From Atherinomorus stipes (Eukaryota > Chordata > Actinopteri > Atheriniformes > Atherinidae): a stretch of 64,000 nucleotides of DNA. The stretch is from NCBI GenBank assembly GCA_023101725.1, contig JALJCO010008724.1, positions 186,001 to 250,000 of the forward strand, read 5' to 3'. Shown piece by piece: positions 32,590-44,100 of the stretch. Position 1 is the stretch's first letter. Every line of letters starts with the position of its first letter. The position numbers and the translations under genes were made by a program. The notes beneath the pieces were generated by a model, which was not told the origin of the DNA, searched no databases, and saw nothing but the letters and a program-made list of their open reading frames with translations.

Positions 32590-33390
32590 TGAGCTTGTTT
32601 TTCCAAAGAGACTGGCAAAGATTGATAAAACAGCAGGTGGAAACAGAACTGTACTGTATGGAGTTTACAAATGATGAAGATGAAGAAAACGACATGCCAT
32701 ATTCAGGCCACAGAAAACATGGGCAGAACAAATTGATGAGACATAGCTCAATACTTTGTCTGGCTCCAGTCTGGATGCTGAACACTGGAATATAAAGTCA
32801 GCCTCAGGAAGCGTTTATATAAAAATATCCCATAATATAATTGAGAACATTGGATTAATATTTAATCGTCACAGTCTTTATATGTAATTTCTTTTGCAAA
32901 CAACCACTAAGTAAATATCCTAAGCCATCAGAATGGGAAGAATCTCAATTTCACAGCACAGAAATCTGTCCAGAGAAATCATGGACTTCGTAACATAGAT
33001 TGTAAATAAATAATGCAGAGTTTCTGTTGCATCACCATTGGTTTGTGAACTGCTGTTTTGAAGCCTTGAGTTTGGTGTTTAGCTGTTGGCATCTTTTCTG
33101 CTACGAAACCCTCTTGTTCAAAAGTTATTTGGAAAAGACGGTGAAGGTGGAGAATGATGCCTAAAGGCCCACTGAACCCAAGCACATATCTTCAGGTACC
33201 AATGTCTGTGAAACACTGCTTCAAACAGAGCAGGTTGTAACTTAGATGACAAAATTTACATCATGCAACCTCACACATGACTAGATACACAAGGCATTAA
33301 CTGGTTTCAAGGCATGGACGTAACAAACACACACACTGTCTATGTTCAGTATTCAGTGAACCTCTCCTCTTTCTTCTGGTCTCATTTGTT
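32590..33390. other. No recognisable feature
   Basis: No coding or mobile sequence recognised between the GT repeat and the T-rich tail of the retroposon. Confidence 0.45.
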
Positions 33391-34400
33391 TTGTTTTTTT
33401 GTTGTTTTTTGTTTTCTTTGTTTTTGTTTTGTTTTGTTTTCTTTTTACTTGTCATGTCTAGCATCACAGCAAGCAGAATGGTGATCTGGTTGCTTTATTA
33501 TGTTGAATAGATTTGCTTTGCCAAGGGGAGCTTTATGAACATAAGGCTCCCCTTGATATCCAGTTTATTCATTTTATTTCTTTAATTAAACATTTGTCTA
33601 TAACAGCATTCCATACTATACTGCTGGGCTTGACAAGGGAAAAATTAAAGTTAACAGAAGCAATGATAGAAAGTGGAACAGAGAAAAAGAAGTGAGGAAG
33701 AGAGAGAGAATGAGAGAGAGAACGAAGGAGAGAGGAGAGAAAACATTGATCCACTTACACAGTTCACTGGTGCATCTGTACAGAAACCCCTTAACGACAA
33801 TTCAAGGTCTCTGCTGGAAAAACAAAACTAGCAACCCCCCTAAGGAGGACCTGCAGGTGGCTTAAGTATCATCAGCTCAAACAAACACACGCAGAACTAC
33901 GCAGAGAAGAGGTACAACCTAGTCAGCGCGACGGGAAGCAGCGTCACAGTGTCAACATGCATAATAAAGGGTGCTCCATGGTGATGCAGTCATGCAGATG
34001 CAGCCTCGTCTCTGCAAGGAGGAGGAAGCCCGCACAGCCCGAGATTCGGGCACCCAGCAGCCACCTAGAGGCCCAGATCCCAGCCAGCCCCCCAAAGGGA
34101 CGGACATGCATACCCCCAGAGGGCGGGAGAAGATGGCCCCAGCTGGAACCCCCGTAGACTCAGGGCCCAGGCCCCAGCGGACTAAGACCAGCAGCTGCCG
34201 ACCCCACTGGGCGCCACCCATCCCTCCCCGACACCCACATGCACACGCCTCCCTCTCCCATCCCCCCTTTCCTCCAACTACTTACCCACATCTCCTCCTT
34301 CTTCCAGCCCATATTCCTCACTACACACATACACCCCACACACGCACCCCGCACCCCCAGACGAAGCAGAACAGATACCCCCCACTCATGACTGTGTTGT
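33390..34400 (-). mobile_element. G-rich poly(A)-ended retroposon, copy 2 (internally shorter)
   Basis: Starts with the T-rich complement of the tail (33390-33447). It continues cagcaagcagaatgg, cttgccaaggggagctttat, ctgctgggcttgacaagg, acaacctagtcagcg and cagcctcgtctctgcaagga in the same order as copy 3. The C-rich segment is about 250 bp, against more than 1 kb in copies 1 and 3. It ends near 34400. Confidence 0.75.
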
Positions 34401-34499
34401 TTGCGATTAAAACTGAGAGTTAGTACCAAGTCATGTCGGGAGTTGGGTCGTACACGCGGTGTGACCACCCAGCCCAACCATTTTAATAAAGACACACAA

Positions 34500-34943
34500 C
34501 ATAACTTTTAGACCTTAAAAATACGCGCTTCCGACTCATTTTTATGTCACACCAACATTTTCGAGGCGTCACTTCCCACAGGCGTCCTGGGGCTAAGAAA
34601 CAGCAGTATGTAATATTCCCATCCGGGACGCAACGGTGACGTTGCAGCTGACTATTGGTTGCACACTGCATCACTTACTAGTAAACAGAAATGAATCAGA
34701 CATGAACACAGCGGGTGTTTTGAACATGCATCATGTTGGATTCTGTAAAGAAACGCAAGGAAACATTACCGGAGGACCAGAGGAAGAGAAAGAGGGAAAA
34801 GGACAGGACAAGAGTCAAGATAAGACTGTCTTTCACTGGCTGAAGTGAATCACAGTACAGGTACGATACAAGATGGATACCAGTTTAGCCGCTGATAGGG
34901 GGCGCGCCACTGAGGAAACTGCTAAAAGTTCTGTTGTGGGCCT
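34500..34943. mobile_element. TTAA-flanked MITE, family AGACACACAAC, copy 2
   Basis: About 444 bp and colinear with 15809-16265: same termini, same caagagtcaagataagactgt and gctgatagggggc blocks. The right flank is TTAA (34944-34947); the left reads ATAA, one mutation away. Confidence 0.85.
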
Positions 34944-34949
34944 TTAAAT

Positions 34950-36060
34950 TCACACAACTCGTCCAATAACTCGTGTATTCTGCATGGCTTCAGATCAAAC
35001 ACACAATATGTGTTTGCTGTGTCCAACATGCCTTCTATGAATTTAGAAACTACCTGAGGGACTATTTATATTTCACATGAGTCTGCCCTACCACTGTTTT
35101 ACTCTCACAGGAGAGTGTGTTGCAGGCTTGTGGTCAGTGGGTGATGGATTCTGGTCATGTTCAACCACTGCAGTGCAACAGTATTTATGCTCTTCTTATT
35201 GATGTATGTTTAAATCCAAGGGTTTTACCACTAAATTTGATTTTGGGTGTGACAGAGGCAATATTCCTTTGTCAACAGAAAGATCTCCGTATGGATGCTT
35301 CAGGTCAATAATCTCCTACAGATTTACTGTTTAGAAGATTATTTTGATTTGTAGAGCTTAAAATTTTTCTCCCAGCTTTATGGCTTCACACACGTTCTTC
35401 CTGGCTAACTTTAGAGTTAATCCCTGTTTGAAAGTGTAACATCCCATCTCTGGTTGTTGAATTTAAATTTGCTTAGCTGATACTGAATTTCTACTGAATG
35501 CTAGTAGGAATGAATGCTTTCACATTTGAGGTCATTTATGCCGTCTGAACTGTGCCGGGATGTTTTCATTACCATGCCAAATTTTTACAGTTGAGATCAA
35601 AGCTTAGCGGGATGAATTAAAATCTGTGTTGCATTTTTTTCACTGCTGTGTCTGATTTAAAGAAAAATGGAGAAAAAGTGCTGACTTTTTTTTTTTTTTA
35701 ACTCAGTTTGATATTCTTCTGTGAATTCAGACTGTGTAGGGTTATTTTTTCCTGACCTGACCTTCGTCCATCTGGCTCCTCTGTTAAACTAGGGTGAATT
35801 TGTTTCTTCCTCACAACACCCAAACATTTCCTCTGTGTTTTCAGCAGCACTCTGAGCTGCACAAATTCAATGTTCATTCCTAAAAGCAGCCAGCATATCA
35901 TGGAGCAACCCTCCGGAGAAGCTTTGGCTAAGTTCAGTGGGAAGCTGTGGTCAGAATAGTGTGTACACACGCTTTCACCAGTAAACTGTTGCCCTCAGAG
36001 CACTGAGAGTAAACATGCGTGTAAGGTTTGATCAGTTGTAATGGAAAAAAAAAAAAAAAA
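34950..36060. other. No recognisable feature
   Basis: Unique A+T-rich DNA with a poly(T) run at 35686-35699 and poly(A) at 36044-36060. No exon was supported. Confidence 0.45.
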
Positions 36061-36070
36061 AGGTTTAACC

Positions 36071-36357
36071 CAGTGGTTCCCTAACTGCGGGGGTAGCCCA
36101 CCATGGGGGCCAAGGACTATGTCATGCGGGGCCAGCCGGGCTATAAAAGTAAAGTTTTTGTACTAATAACAAAAATGGGCATAATTTTCAAAAGTACTAA
36201 TGAGCAAATGACGATGACTCAACAAAAGGCATTGCATTTTTTATGCATCTCATGGTAATTGTTTGGGCGCATGTGGTAGTGGTGGTGGAATGGGGGGGAC
36301 TTGACATTATTATTGCCGATGAAAAGGGGCCCTGCAGAAAAAGTTTGGGAACCACTG
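36071..36357. mobile_element. hAT-type MITE, TIR CAGTGGTTCCC
   Basis: Termini CAGTGGTTCCCTAACTG and, inverted, CAGTGGTTCCCAAACTTTTTC fit hAT (CAGNG). The flanks gtttaacc (36063-36070) and gttttgcc (36358-36365) match at 6 of 8 bases. 287 bp, non-coding. Confidence 0.8.
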
Positions 36358-36429
36358 GTTTTGCCCAAAGGCAAACTCCACTAGAGAAAATTGAAGCCCA
36401 GAAGTTACTTTAGAAAAATGTGGTTCTCT

Positions 36430-37017
36430 TTTCATCCACTAGGAAAAAAAAAAAAAACCAAAAAAGGGAAAAAAAGAGAAAAAAAAGTTAAGAGAAAAAA
36501 AAAGTTAAGGGAAAAAATAATTTAGGTAAAGAGGGGGAAGTGGAAAAAGGGAGAATCAAAAACACAACCGAGCAGGAGGGGGAGTGAATGATGAAAGGGA
36601 AGAAAAAGGAAAAAAAAAAGAAAAACAACCACCCCAGGGGGGGGTAGGGGAAAGAAAAAGAGAAAAAAGAAGACCGTAAGGAAAGAGAAGAAAGAAAAAA
36701 AGAATCGGAATGAAAAAAAAAACAAAAATAAAAAAAAAAAAAGAATAGAAAAAAATAAAAAAAATTAAAAAAAAAAAAAAAAAAAAACCGAGGGAAAAAA
36801 AAAAAAAAAAATAAAAAAAAATAAAAAAAAAAAAAAAAAAAACGGAAGCACAAAAGCGGGAAGAAAGAGGGAAGGAGAAGGGAAAATTAAGGAAAAACCG
36901 AGAGGAGAAAAAAAAGGAAAAAAACAAAAAAAAAAATCCAAAGAAATCCCTGAATTACGAAGACCATGAGGGGTTAAATACCAAAAATCCTACTTACAAT
37001 ATTATAAAAAGGAGAAT
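36430..37017. repeat. A/G-homopolymer tract, possibly an assembly artefact
   Basis: About 590 bp of mainly A with short G runs and few other bases, ending next to a 23-base G run (37018-37040). The phenylalanine-rich minus-strand frames are purely compositional. Confidence 0.7.
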
Positions 37018-37040
37018 GGGGGGGGGGGGGGGGGGGGGGG

Positions 37041-37282
37041 CAGAGATGAGACATAAAGGCACGAATTCATTCTTTCTATACCTTGCGAATGACCAATTTC
37101 TGCCTTTTGGTGTGAATGGCAGGGGTTGGTCAGAGTTTTTACAGAACTGCAGCTCTCACAGAGGTCTGACTTTTTTCCTCCTTTTTTATGAATATATGTT
37201 GTATTGACCACTGTCAGGATGGAAGGACCACATCATTCAGTAGAACAAAAAGTGTTTCTGAACAGGATTACCAACTCTGGCT
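37041..37282 (-). mobile_element. Truncated copy of TTAA element family AGCCAGAGTTGG
   Basis: Gagatgagacataaaggcac, ggcaggggttggtcagagtt, gcagctctcacagaggtctg and ccaactctggctttaa form the reverse complement of 44101-44330. The terminus is followed by TTAA (37283-37286). It is cut off at the poly-G run. Confidence 0.8.
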
Positions 37283-37745
37283 TTAATAGTTCAAGCTAAC
37301 CTTCATGTCAACTGTGAGGAGGGGGGTGGGGGTTATATATAACTTATCTATTTAATGTTGAAATTAGGGACGTGCCCTTTGATTGACAGCTGGGTGCTGA
37401 TTTTAGCCATGGTGGCTAATAGCTAGCTCCCTGCTGCTCCCAGGAAGGCCTCAGCCTGTCATAGAGTTGCACAACAGTGGTTTTTAGCTGGTTAACAGTC
37501 TGAGCATGCCTTACCTTTACAGGGAGTGCAGAATTATTAGGCAAATGAGTATTTTGACCACATCATCCTCTTTATGCATGTTGTCTTACTCCAAGCTGTA
37601 TAGGCCGAAAGCCTACTACCAATTAAGCATGTCAGCTGATGAGCATCTCTGTATTGAGAAGGGGTTTGGTCTAATGTGATCAACACCCTATATAAGTTGT
37701 ATTAGGCAAACATAATTATTGGGCAACTTCCTGTCCTTTGGAAAA

Positions 37746-38764
37746 ATGGGTCAGAAGAGGGACTTGACAGGCTCCGAAAAGTAAAAAATAGTGAGATATC
37801 TTGCAGGGGGATGCAGCACTCTTAAAATTACCAAGCTTCTGAAGCGTGATCATCCAACAATCAAGTGTTTCATTCAAAATAGTCAACAGGGTCGCAAGAA
37901 ACGTGTGGAAAAACCAAGGCGCAAAATAACTGCCCATGAACTGAGAAAAGTCAAGCATGCAGCTGCCAAGATGCCACTTGCCAGCAGTTTTGCCATATTT
38001 CAGAGCTGCAACATCACTGGAGTGCCCAAAAGCACAAGGTGTGCAATACTCGGAGACATGGCCAAGGTAAGAAAGGCTGAAAAACCACCACCACTGAACA
38101 AGACACACAAGCTGAAACGTCAAGACTGGGCCAAGAAATATCTGAAGGCTGATTTTTCTAAGGTTTTATGGACTGATGAAATAAGAGTGAGTCTTGATGG
38201 GCCAGATGGATGGGCCCGTGGCTGGATCGGTAAAGGGCAGAGAGCTCCAGTCCCACTCAGACACCAGCAAGGTGGAGGTGGGGTACTGGTATGGGCTGGT
38301 ATCATCAAAGATGAGCTTGTGGGACCTTTTCAGGTTGAGGATGGAGTCAAGCTCACCTCTCAGTCCTACTGCCAGTTTCTGGAAGATACCTTTTTCAAGC
38401 AGTGGTACAGGAAGAAGTCCATATCCTTAAAAAAAAACCCCATGACTTTCATGCATTTTTAAAGACTTTGTTTTTTGGCTCCATCAAACGCATGCAAGTA
38501 CTCCACAGCATGGCTGGCAAGAAAGGGTCTAAAAGAAGAAAAACTAATGACATGGCCTCCTTGTTCACCTGATCTGAACCCCATAGAGAACCTGTGGTCC
38601 CTCATCAAATGTGAGATCTACAAGGAGGGGAAAACAGTGTCTGGGAGGCTGTGGTTGCTGCTGCACACAATGTTGATGGTGAACAGATCAAAACACTGAC
38701 AGGATCCATGGATGGCAGGCTTTTGAGTGTCCTTGCAAAGAAAGGTGGCTATATTGGTCACTGA
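37746..38764 (+). pseudogene. Tc1-like transposase pseudogene (element 1)
   Basis: The frame begins MGQKRDLTGSEK and meets a stop at codon 13 (37782-37784), where the 9.2-kb copy has Ser. It then runs KIVRYLAGGCSTLKITKLLK (helix-turn-helix), WTDEIRVSLDGPDGWARGW (first catalytic Asp) and GGGGVLVWAGI. It is disrupted near 38450, where the second Asp region should be. It ends with SPDLNPIENLWSLIK (catalytic Glu) and a stop at 38762. The nonsense codon, frameshifts and lost Asp mean no active transposase. Confidence 0.9.
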
Positions 38765-39215
38765 TTTGTTTTTGAATGTCAGAATTGTATATTTGTGAAT
38801 GTTGAGCTGTTATATTGGTTTCCCTGGTGAAAATGAATACAGTGGGTTGCAAAAGTATTCATACCCATGACCAAAACTCAATTGCTCAGAACAGAACAAA
38901 GCAAAAGTGAGTTCCCTTTTATATGAAAGGAAATAGCACAAACACAACAATCCATCACTGTTTTTGTTCGTAAGCACTCTTTACTATGAATAGGTTGTAT
39001 AAGTCTGTATTTCATTGTTGCAAAAGTATGCACACCCTTGCACCAAAGATGTTATTTTGAGTCGAAAACGATTGCACACTATAAACTATTGCCTCACAGT
39101 GTCACAGGGCGGTATTCAGTCCCAGGTGATTTGTATATCCTTGATTGCTCCCTATATTTAGTGCCCAATAGTCACCTGTCCACAGTCATCCCATGCTTGT
39201 GAGCAGACAACAGTC

Positions 39216-40443
39216 ATGAAGTCCAAGGAGCTCTCAGAAGACCTCAGAAAGAAAGTTGTAGAGAAAAAGAAAGGAGAAAAAGAAAAGAGAAAAAAAATTT
39301 AAAAGGAGAAGGGAGTTTTTATTTAATATATTAATGATTTTTAAAAAGAAAGAAAAAAAAATTAAATATTTAATAAAAGAAAGGTAAAAGGGGGTGTAAA
39401 AAAAAAAAAAAAAAATAAAAAAAAAAAAAAAAAAAAAATAAATTCAAAATATAATTTTTTTTAAAAAGTAAAAAAAAAAAAATAAAAAAAAAAGCATAGA
39501 GATGGGCAAAGCTATGTAGCCATCGCAAGTTCACTCAATGTGCCAAAAAGTACTGTTGCATCACTGGTCCAGAAGTGGAAGCGCCACAGTACCACTGTGA
39601 ACCTCCAAAGAACAGGGCGCCCCTCCAAGATCACGGCAAAAGGCAAAAGGAAATTGCTCAGGGAAGCCAGAGCAAACCCCTCCGTCAATCTTGAAGACCT
39701 GAAGAAGTCTCTCCAGGGTGCTGGGACTAACGTACACAAGTCCACAATATCCCGCACTTTACACAAGGAAGGTCTCTATGGGTGTGTTGCAAAGAAGAAG
39801 CCATATCTGAAGAAACAACATCTCAAGGCTCGTTTGCAGTATGCCACCACGCACGTAGAAACGTGTGATCTGGTCAGATGAAACGAAAATAGAACTTTTT
39901 GGCCTGAACGCCAAGAAGTATGTTTGGCGCAAAGCTAACACAGCTGATGATCCAGCTCATACCATCCCTACCGTGAAACATGGAGGTGGGAATATAATGC
40001 TATGGGGCTGTTTCTCTTCCTCCGGTCCTGGTGAGCTTGTCCGTGTGCAAGGGATTATGAATAGTGCAAAATACATCAACATCCTGGAGGAAAACATCTT
40101 CAAATCTGCAAAAAGCCTGAAGCTTCGGAGGAAGTTCACCTTTCAACAGGATAATGATCCAAAACATACGGCTCAAGTGACACAAGAATGGTTCAGGAAG
40201 AAGAAAGTGAAGGTTCTAGACTGGCCCAGTCAAAGCCCAGATCTCAACCCAATAGAAAACCTGTGGAGGGATCTGAAGATTGCTGTCCACCGAAGGTCAC
40301 CAAGTAACCTGACTCAGCTGGAGCAGTATTGCAAAGAGGAGTGGGCGAAACTGTCCAAGGACCATTGCACAAAACTCATTGCTGGCTATCCAAAGCGATT
40401 GGTAGCTGTTATTGCTGCCAAAGGAGCTGCAACCAAGTACTGA
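39216..40443 (+). pseudogene. Tc1-like transposase pseudogene (element 2)
   Basis: Starts MKSKELSEDLRKKVVEK and is then split by an A-rich tract. It resumes as RDGQSYVAIASSLNVPKSTV and continues through GRPSKITAKGKRKLL, where the GRPS/K hinge separates the two DNA-binding helices. A frameshift or short deletion near 39868 precedes VIWSDETKIELFGLN (first Asp). FQQDNDPKHTA (second Asp) and PIENLWRDLK (Glu) follow with 34 residues between Asp and Glu, a DD34E triad. The C-terminus ends at 40443. The catalytic triad is complete, but the A-rich insert and the frameshift inactivate the gene. Confidence 0.92.
39265..39493. repeat. A-rich tract inside the transposase pseudogene
   Basis: About 230 bp of A with some G and T, between VVEK and RDGQSYVAI. 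Coding sequence resumes with no loss, so the tract is an insertion or a sequence-quality artefact. Confidence 0.7.
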
Positions 40444-40602
40444 TTGTGACTTAATGACTTAGTGTGAATACTTTTGCAACAATGACATACAAACTTATGC
40501 AACCTATTCATAGTAAAGAGCGCTTACGAACAAGAACAGTGATGGATTGTTGTGTTTGTGCTATTTCCTTTAATATAAATGGAGTGGATATTTATTTATT
40601 TA

Positions 40603-40856
40603 GGGGAGTGGATAGCCCAGTGGTAGCGTCGTGGGCTTGGGCACGGTGGACCCAGGTTCGATCCCCCGACATGACTCCTGGGTGAACCACTGTGGACCCC
40701 TGAGCAAGGTCCTTAACCCCCACCAACTGCTCCCCGTGCGCTTTAAGTAGCAGCCCACTGCTCTCTGATACTCTCAGTACAGAGATGGGTGAAATCAGAG
40801 CCTATATCCCAGTATATCATACAAGTATAACAAAAAAAAAAAGAAAAAAAAAAAAA
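40603..40856 (+). mobile_element. tRNA-derived SINE in transposon 2
   Basis: Gagtggatagcccagtggta (A box) and caggttcgatcccc (B box) are followed by gagcaaggtccttaaccccc, gctctctgatactctcag and a poly(A)-rich tail (40832-40855). It interrupts the right terminal region of transposon 2 and is therefore younger. Same family as the split SINE at 1851-2740. Confidence 0.85.
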
Positions 40857-41162
40857 GCGAAACTCACTTTTGCTTTGTTCTTTTCTGAGCAATTTAGTTT
40901 TGGTCATGGGTATGAATACTTTTGCATCCCACTGTAGTTGAAATGTGTATATATTTGTTTATTGTTAAGTTGCCTAATAATTATGTTTGCCTAATACACC
41001 TGATATAGGGTGTTGATGTCATTAGACCACACCCCTTGTCATTACAGAGATGCACATCACCTGGTTGGCTTTCGGCCTATACATCTTGGAGTGAGACAAC
41101 ATGCATAAAGAGGATGATGCGGTCAAAATACTCATTTGCCTAATAATTCTGCACTCCCTGTA

Positions 41163-42738
41163 CCGCTTATCTGTATTCGTTCCTGTTCACTTTGGATTAG
41201 CTTGGTTAGCATTTAGCTTAGATGTCAATCATTTGGCCGGCGGCTCGGAGTGGCCCTGTCTTTGCCCATTTTAGTATTTTCTGTGAGTGAAGACACACTC
41301 ACAACACGGCATGATGGCGACGGTGGGAAACACCCAACTGGCTTCACTTTCTGCTCTTCAGACATAATCGGATACTACGTCCATTTTTTTATAGACTATG
41401 GTTGAACAACTATTGGTAAACTATTGGTATTTGGAAAATACCATATCCAATTTTTAAAATCTGCACTGCTACCTGGAAACTGACAGCTATTTATCTTGAA
41501 TGTATCCAATTTATTAGAGATTTTTTTTTTTCATTTAAATCAGTGTTTTCATACTTGCTAACATATTCTTTGCAGCTGTGTATCGTCGAAGACGACTTCG
41601 GACTACACCTTTAAAGCTAATTACTGTGTGTATAAAATATCCTCCTAGTCTATCAAAGACATACATTTCCGTTTTCCCAACCCTGGATACCAGCATATAA
41701 GTAGTCATTTTACTTTGGGATACATATGTAGAGAGGAATACTTTTGTGCCCCTGATGTCCCAGTTCTCATTCTAACTTTAACATGTTTACACTGTATCAT
41801 TGTTTGGTTTGATTATCAGTGTGATTTTTCTGGATTTTAAAGGCCGGCTACTTTACAGCACAGCAGAACAAGGCATGCTGAGAATTTGTGTGTGTGAAGA
41901 ATTGAAAGAAAGAAATTCTATCAAGAAGAAAAGTGTTTCTCATCTGGCTGTACCAACTTATTTTAATTTGAAATGTGTTCCACAGTCAGTCCATGTTTCT
42001 TGTCACAGACTACCATTGGGATTAGAAAGTTTATTGAAAGAGGAGGGGATTTATTTAGGATTTGTGTTTAATGTTTTTCACAGGCCATGTTCCCTACTGT
42101 AGTGTGCTGGGCAGCCTTGGGAATATAGGGTTTAATCTATCATCAGTCGTGTTGCTTTGAATGGATCTGCCACACCCCTGTGAGAGAATCTGGTGGGAGA
42201 GAGTATTTGATTCATCCATCTACAAGTTTCCCAAAAGAGTCTTGTTGAGCAGAATATCCACTACCACTGAAAAGTTTGGACACACTAACCTGTTGGATTT
42301 AATGGGAAAGTGTGTCCAAAGTTTTGACATGTACTGTATGTTGGACAGTGTAACAGATGTTTGTCTTTTCCTCTTTACCCCTATTCTGAAGGTATTAGTT
42401 TTACTGATGGACCGTGAGAAATAAATTGCCCACCTATGTCTGTTTTTTGCTGTGGCCCATTAGCACAGGGTAATCAAGTCTGAGATATAACCAAAATTCC
42501 CAGAATTCTAGCGAATATGATGTCATCGCGCTGCATATTGTGTAACATCTGCTCACACGAGCTGCGTTTTGCTCGGCAGCGGATGATCAGTCAGAGACAA
42601 ATGCGTGCCGTGGAACAACATAGATAACTCGCGGACAGTCGTTGCCAATGCTTTGAGACCTTGCACCGTGTCTGCATGTTGTCGAGAAAAATAAAAATTT
42701 CTCCCCGGGAAAATGCCATTGATGAATTTTATAGGACT
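41163..42738. other. No gene recognised; a short Tc1-like MITE at about 42255-42345
   Basis: At 42262-42340 aaaagtttggacacacta and agtgtgtccaaagttttgac are inverted repeats about 40 bp apart, a tiny Tc1-like MITE. The rest is unique A+T-rich DNA; the 100-codon frame at 41800-42102 shows no family features. Confidence 0.5.
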
Positions 42739-42977
42739 TTGAAGGGGAAGTTCAGGATTTTTGACATAGGGCCTCATTTTCGATTGAGCCAGGGTCCGAC
42801 TTATCACTGGAGACAGTTTCATCTTATTTCATCTCATATTCTTGTTACCGGTGGTCCCCGATGCTAATGCTAGCATAAGTCAATAGGAATCTGCTAGCCT
42901 GTCATTAATAACAATCGTATCCACTCCACAGAACACCTGAGACAAATTAGTTATAACACAATACGATCTGTGTAAAT

Positions 42978-43744
42978 TAGGGATGCACGATATTGGAATT
43001 TTGGACAATATCCGATATGCCAATACTTGCATATTCATGTGGCCAATAACCGATATCGATACCGATAATAAAGCTGAAAAAAATAAGCAGTCATTACAAA
43101 TAGCAGTTTTGTTATCCGTTTCCGACACTTTGAAAAATATGAGTGGGAAAAATTATCGATTCACTAAAAAATCGTGATATTTTCATATGCCAACATCAAA
43201 TTGATATTTAAAAATGTGGTATCGATCCATTTTACTGACAAAATCTTGCGAGATTTCATTGTTCTGTTAAAAACTCTAAAAACTATATTTTGTGAATACT
43301 CGCGAAATTTTGTTAGTAAATTTGATCAATACTGCATTTCTAAATGTCAATATAATATCAGCATATGAAAATATCACAAAATTTTGGTGAATTCTCACGA
43401 GATTTCATAACAGAATGATGGAATATTGGGAGATTTCATTAGTAGAATAGATCGATACCGCATTTTTAAATGTCAATATGATATCAGCATATGAAAATAT
43501 TGTGATATTCCAGTGTATCAATATTTTTTCCCACCCCTAGTTTTTAGAAGTTTTAAAGTCTGTAAAAAGAAGTTTTTGAAGAAAAAGAAGTTTTTTTTTT
43601 TTTTTTTTTTTTAGACTTTAGAAACAGCGGACTGATCAGTTAAATATCGGTTAAATATCGGTGGGGTGGCCAATGTCCCATATTCAGTTTTAAGGCCGAT
43701 GTAGGCCGATACCGATAGGGGGCCGATTATATCTTGCATCCCTA
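42978..43744. mobile_element. hAT-type element B with perfect 8-bp TSD
   Basis: Termini TAGGGATGCACGATATTGG and, inverted, TAGGGATGCAAGATATAATCG. The flanks gtgtaaat (42970-42977) and gtgtaaat (43745-43752) are identical. The interior has inverted tccgata/ccgatatcgataccgat blocks. It also has a second inverted pair (gagtgggaaaaa at 43141, ttttttcccaccccta at 43525-43540) that may be a further nested hAT. 767 bp. Confidence 0.9.
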
Positions 43745-43770
43745 GTGTAAATGCTGTGTTAACAAAATAA

Positions 43771-43911
43771 TGGGTAACACAAGGTTTCCTACCAAGTACT
43801 AAATAACTACCTAATAGTTTCCTGCTAAGTACTAGATAACTACCTGATAGTTCCCTCCAACTTCCTAGTACCTAAGCAAATTGTATGTCCCTCATTGTAA
43901 AGTGTTACCAA
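43771..43911. mobile_element. Small element with GGTAACAC termini
   Basis: Ggtaacacaagg at 43771 and aaagtgttacc ending 43911 are inverted. Between them aagtacta.ataactacct.atagtt is repeated in tandem (43793 and 43825). GGTAACACTTTAC-like ends are common in teleost genomes. Confidence 0.6.
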
Positions 43912-44100
43912 ATAATGTTACAAATAAAACTTACCTTCCATCACAAATTACACATTACATTTTGAGGAACTACAGCAGTTTCTCACCAGCAGCAGAATAA
44001 TAAATTTTTTCCGGGTGGTAAGATAGGAGAGTGATGCGGTTCAAAACACAGAAGCACAGTCTTGGCACATTTTCAATGGTTTGTTAGTTTACATAATTAA

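Larger units (their letters stand above)
38840..40934 (+). mobile_element. Tc1-like transposon 2, nested in transposon 1
   Basis: Terminus CAGTGGGTTGCAAAAGTATTC at 38840 and its inverse (gaatacttttgcatcccactg) ending at 40934 are flanked by TA (38838-38839, 40935-40936). Subterminal repeats gcaaaagtatgcacacccttg and cacttttgctttgttc occur inverted. It holds a transposase pseudogene, an A-rich tract and, near the right end, a SINE. Confidence 0.92.
37520..41160 (+). mobile_element. Tc1-like transposon 1, complete ends, split by transposon 2
   Basis: Terminus CAGGGAGTGCAGAATTATTAG at 37520 and its inverse ending at 41160 are flanked by TA (37518-37519, 41161-41162). Inverted similarity continues for about 200 bp (gtcttactccaagctgtata against tacatcttggagtgagacaa), a long terminal repeat. 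Without the nested element it is about 1.54 kb, the usual Tc1 size. Its transposase gene is broken. A fragment of the same family is at 9108-9489. Confidence 0.9.

Noticed and set aside
36488..36927. Phenylalanine-rich minus-strand frames
   Set aside because: Translation of a poly(A)/G tract; probably artefactual sequence.
37716..38308. Minus-strand frames opposite the Tc1 transposase
   Set aside because: Shadows of the plus-strand transposase pseudogene.
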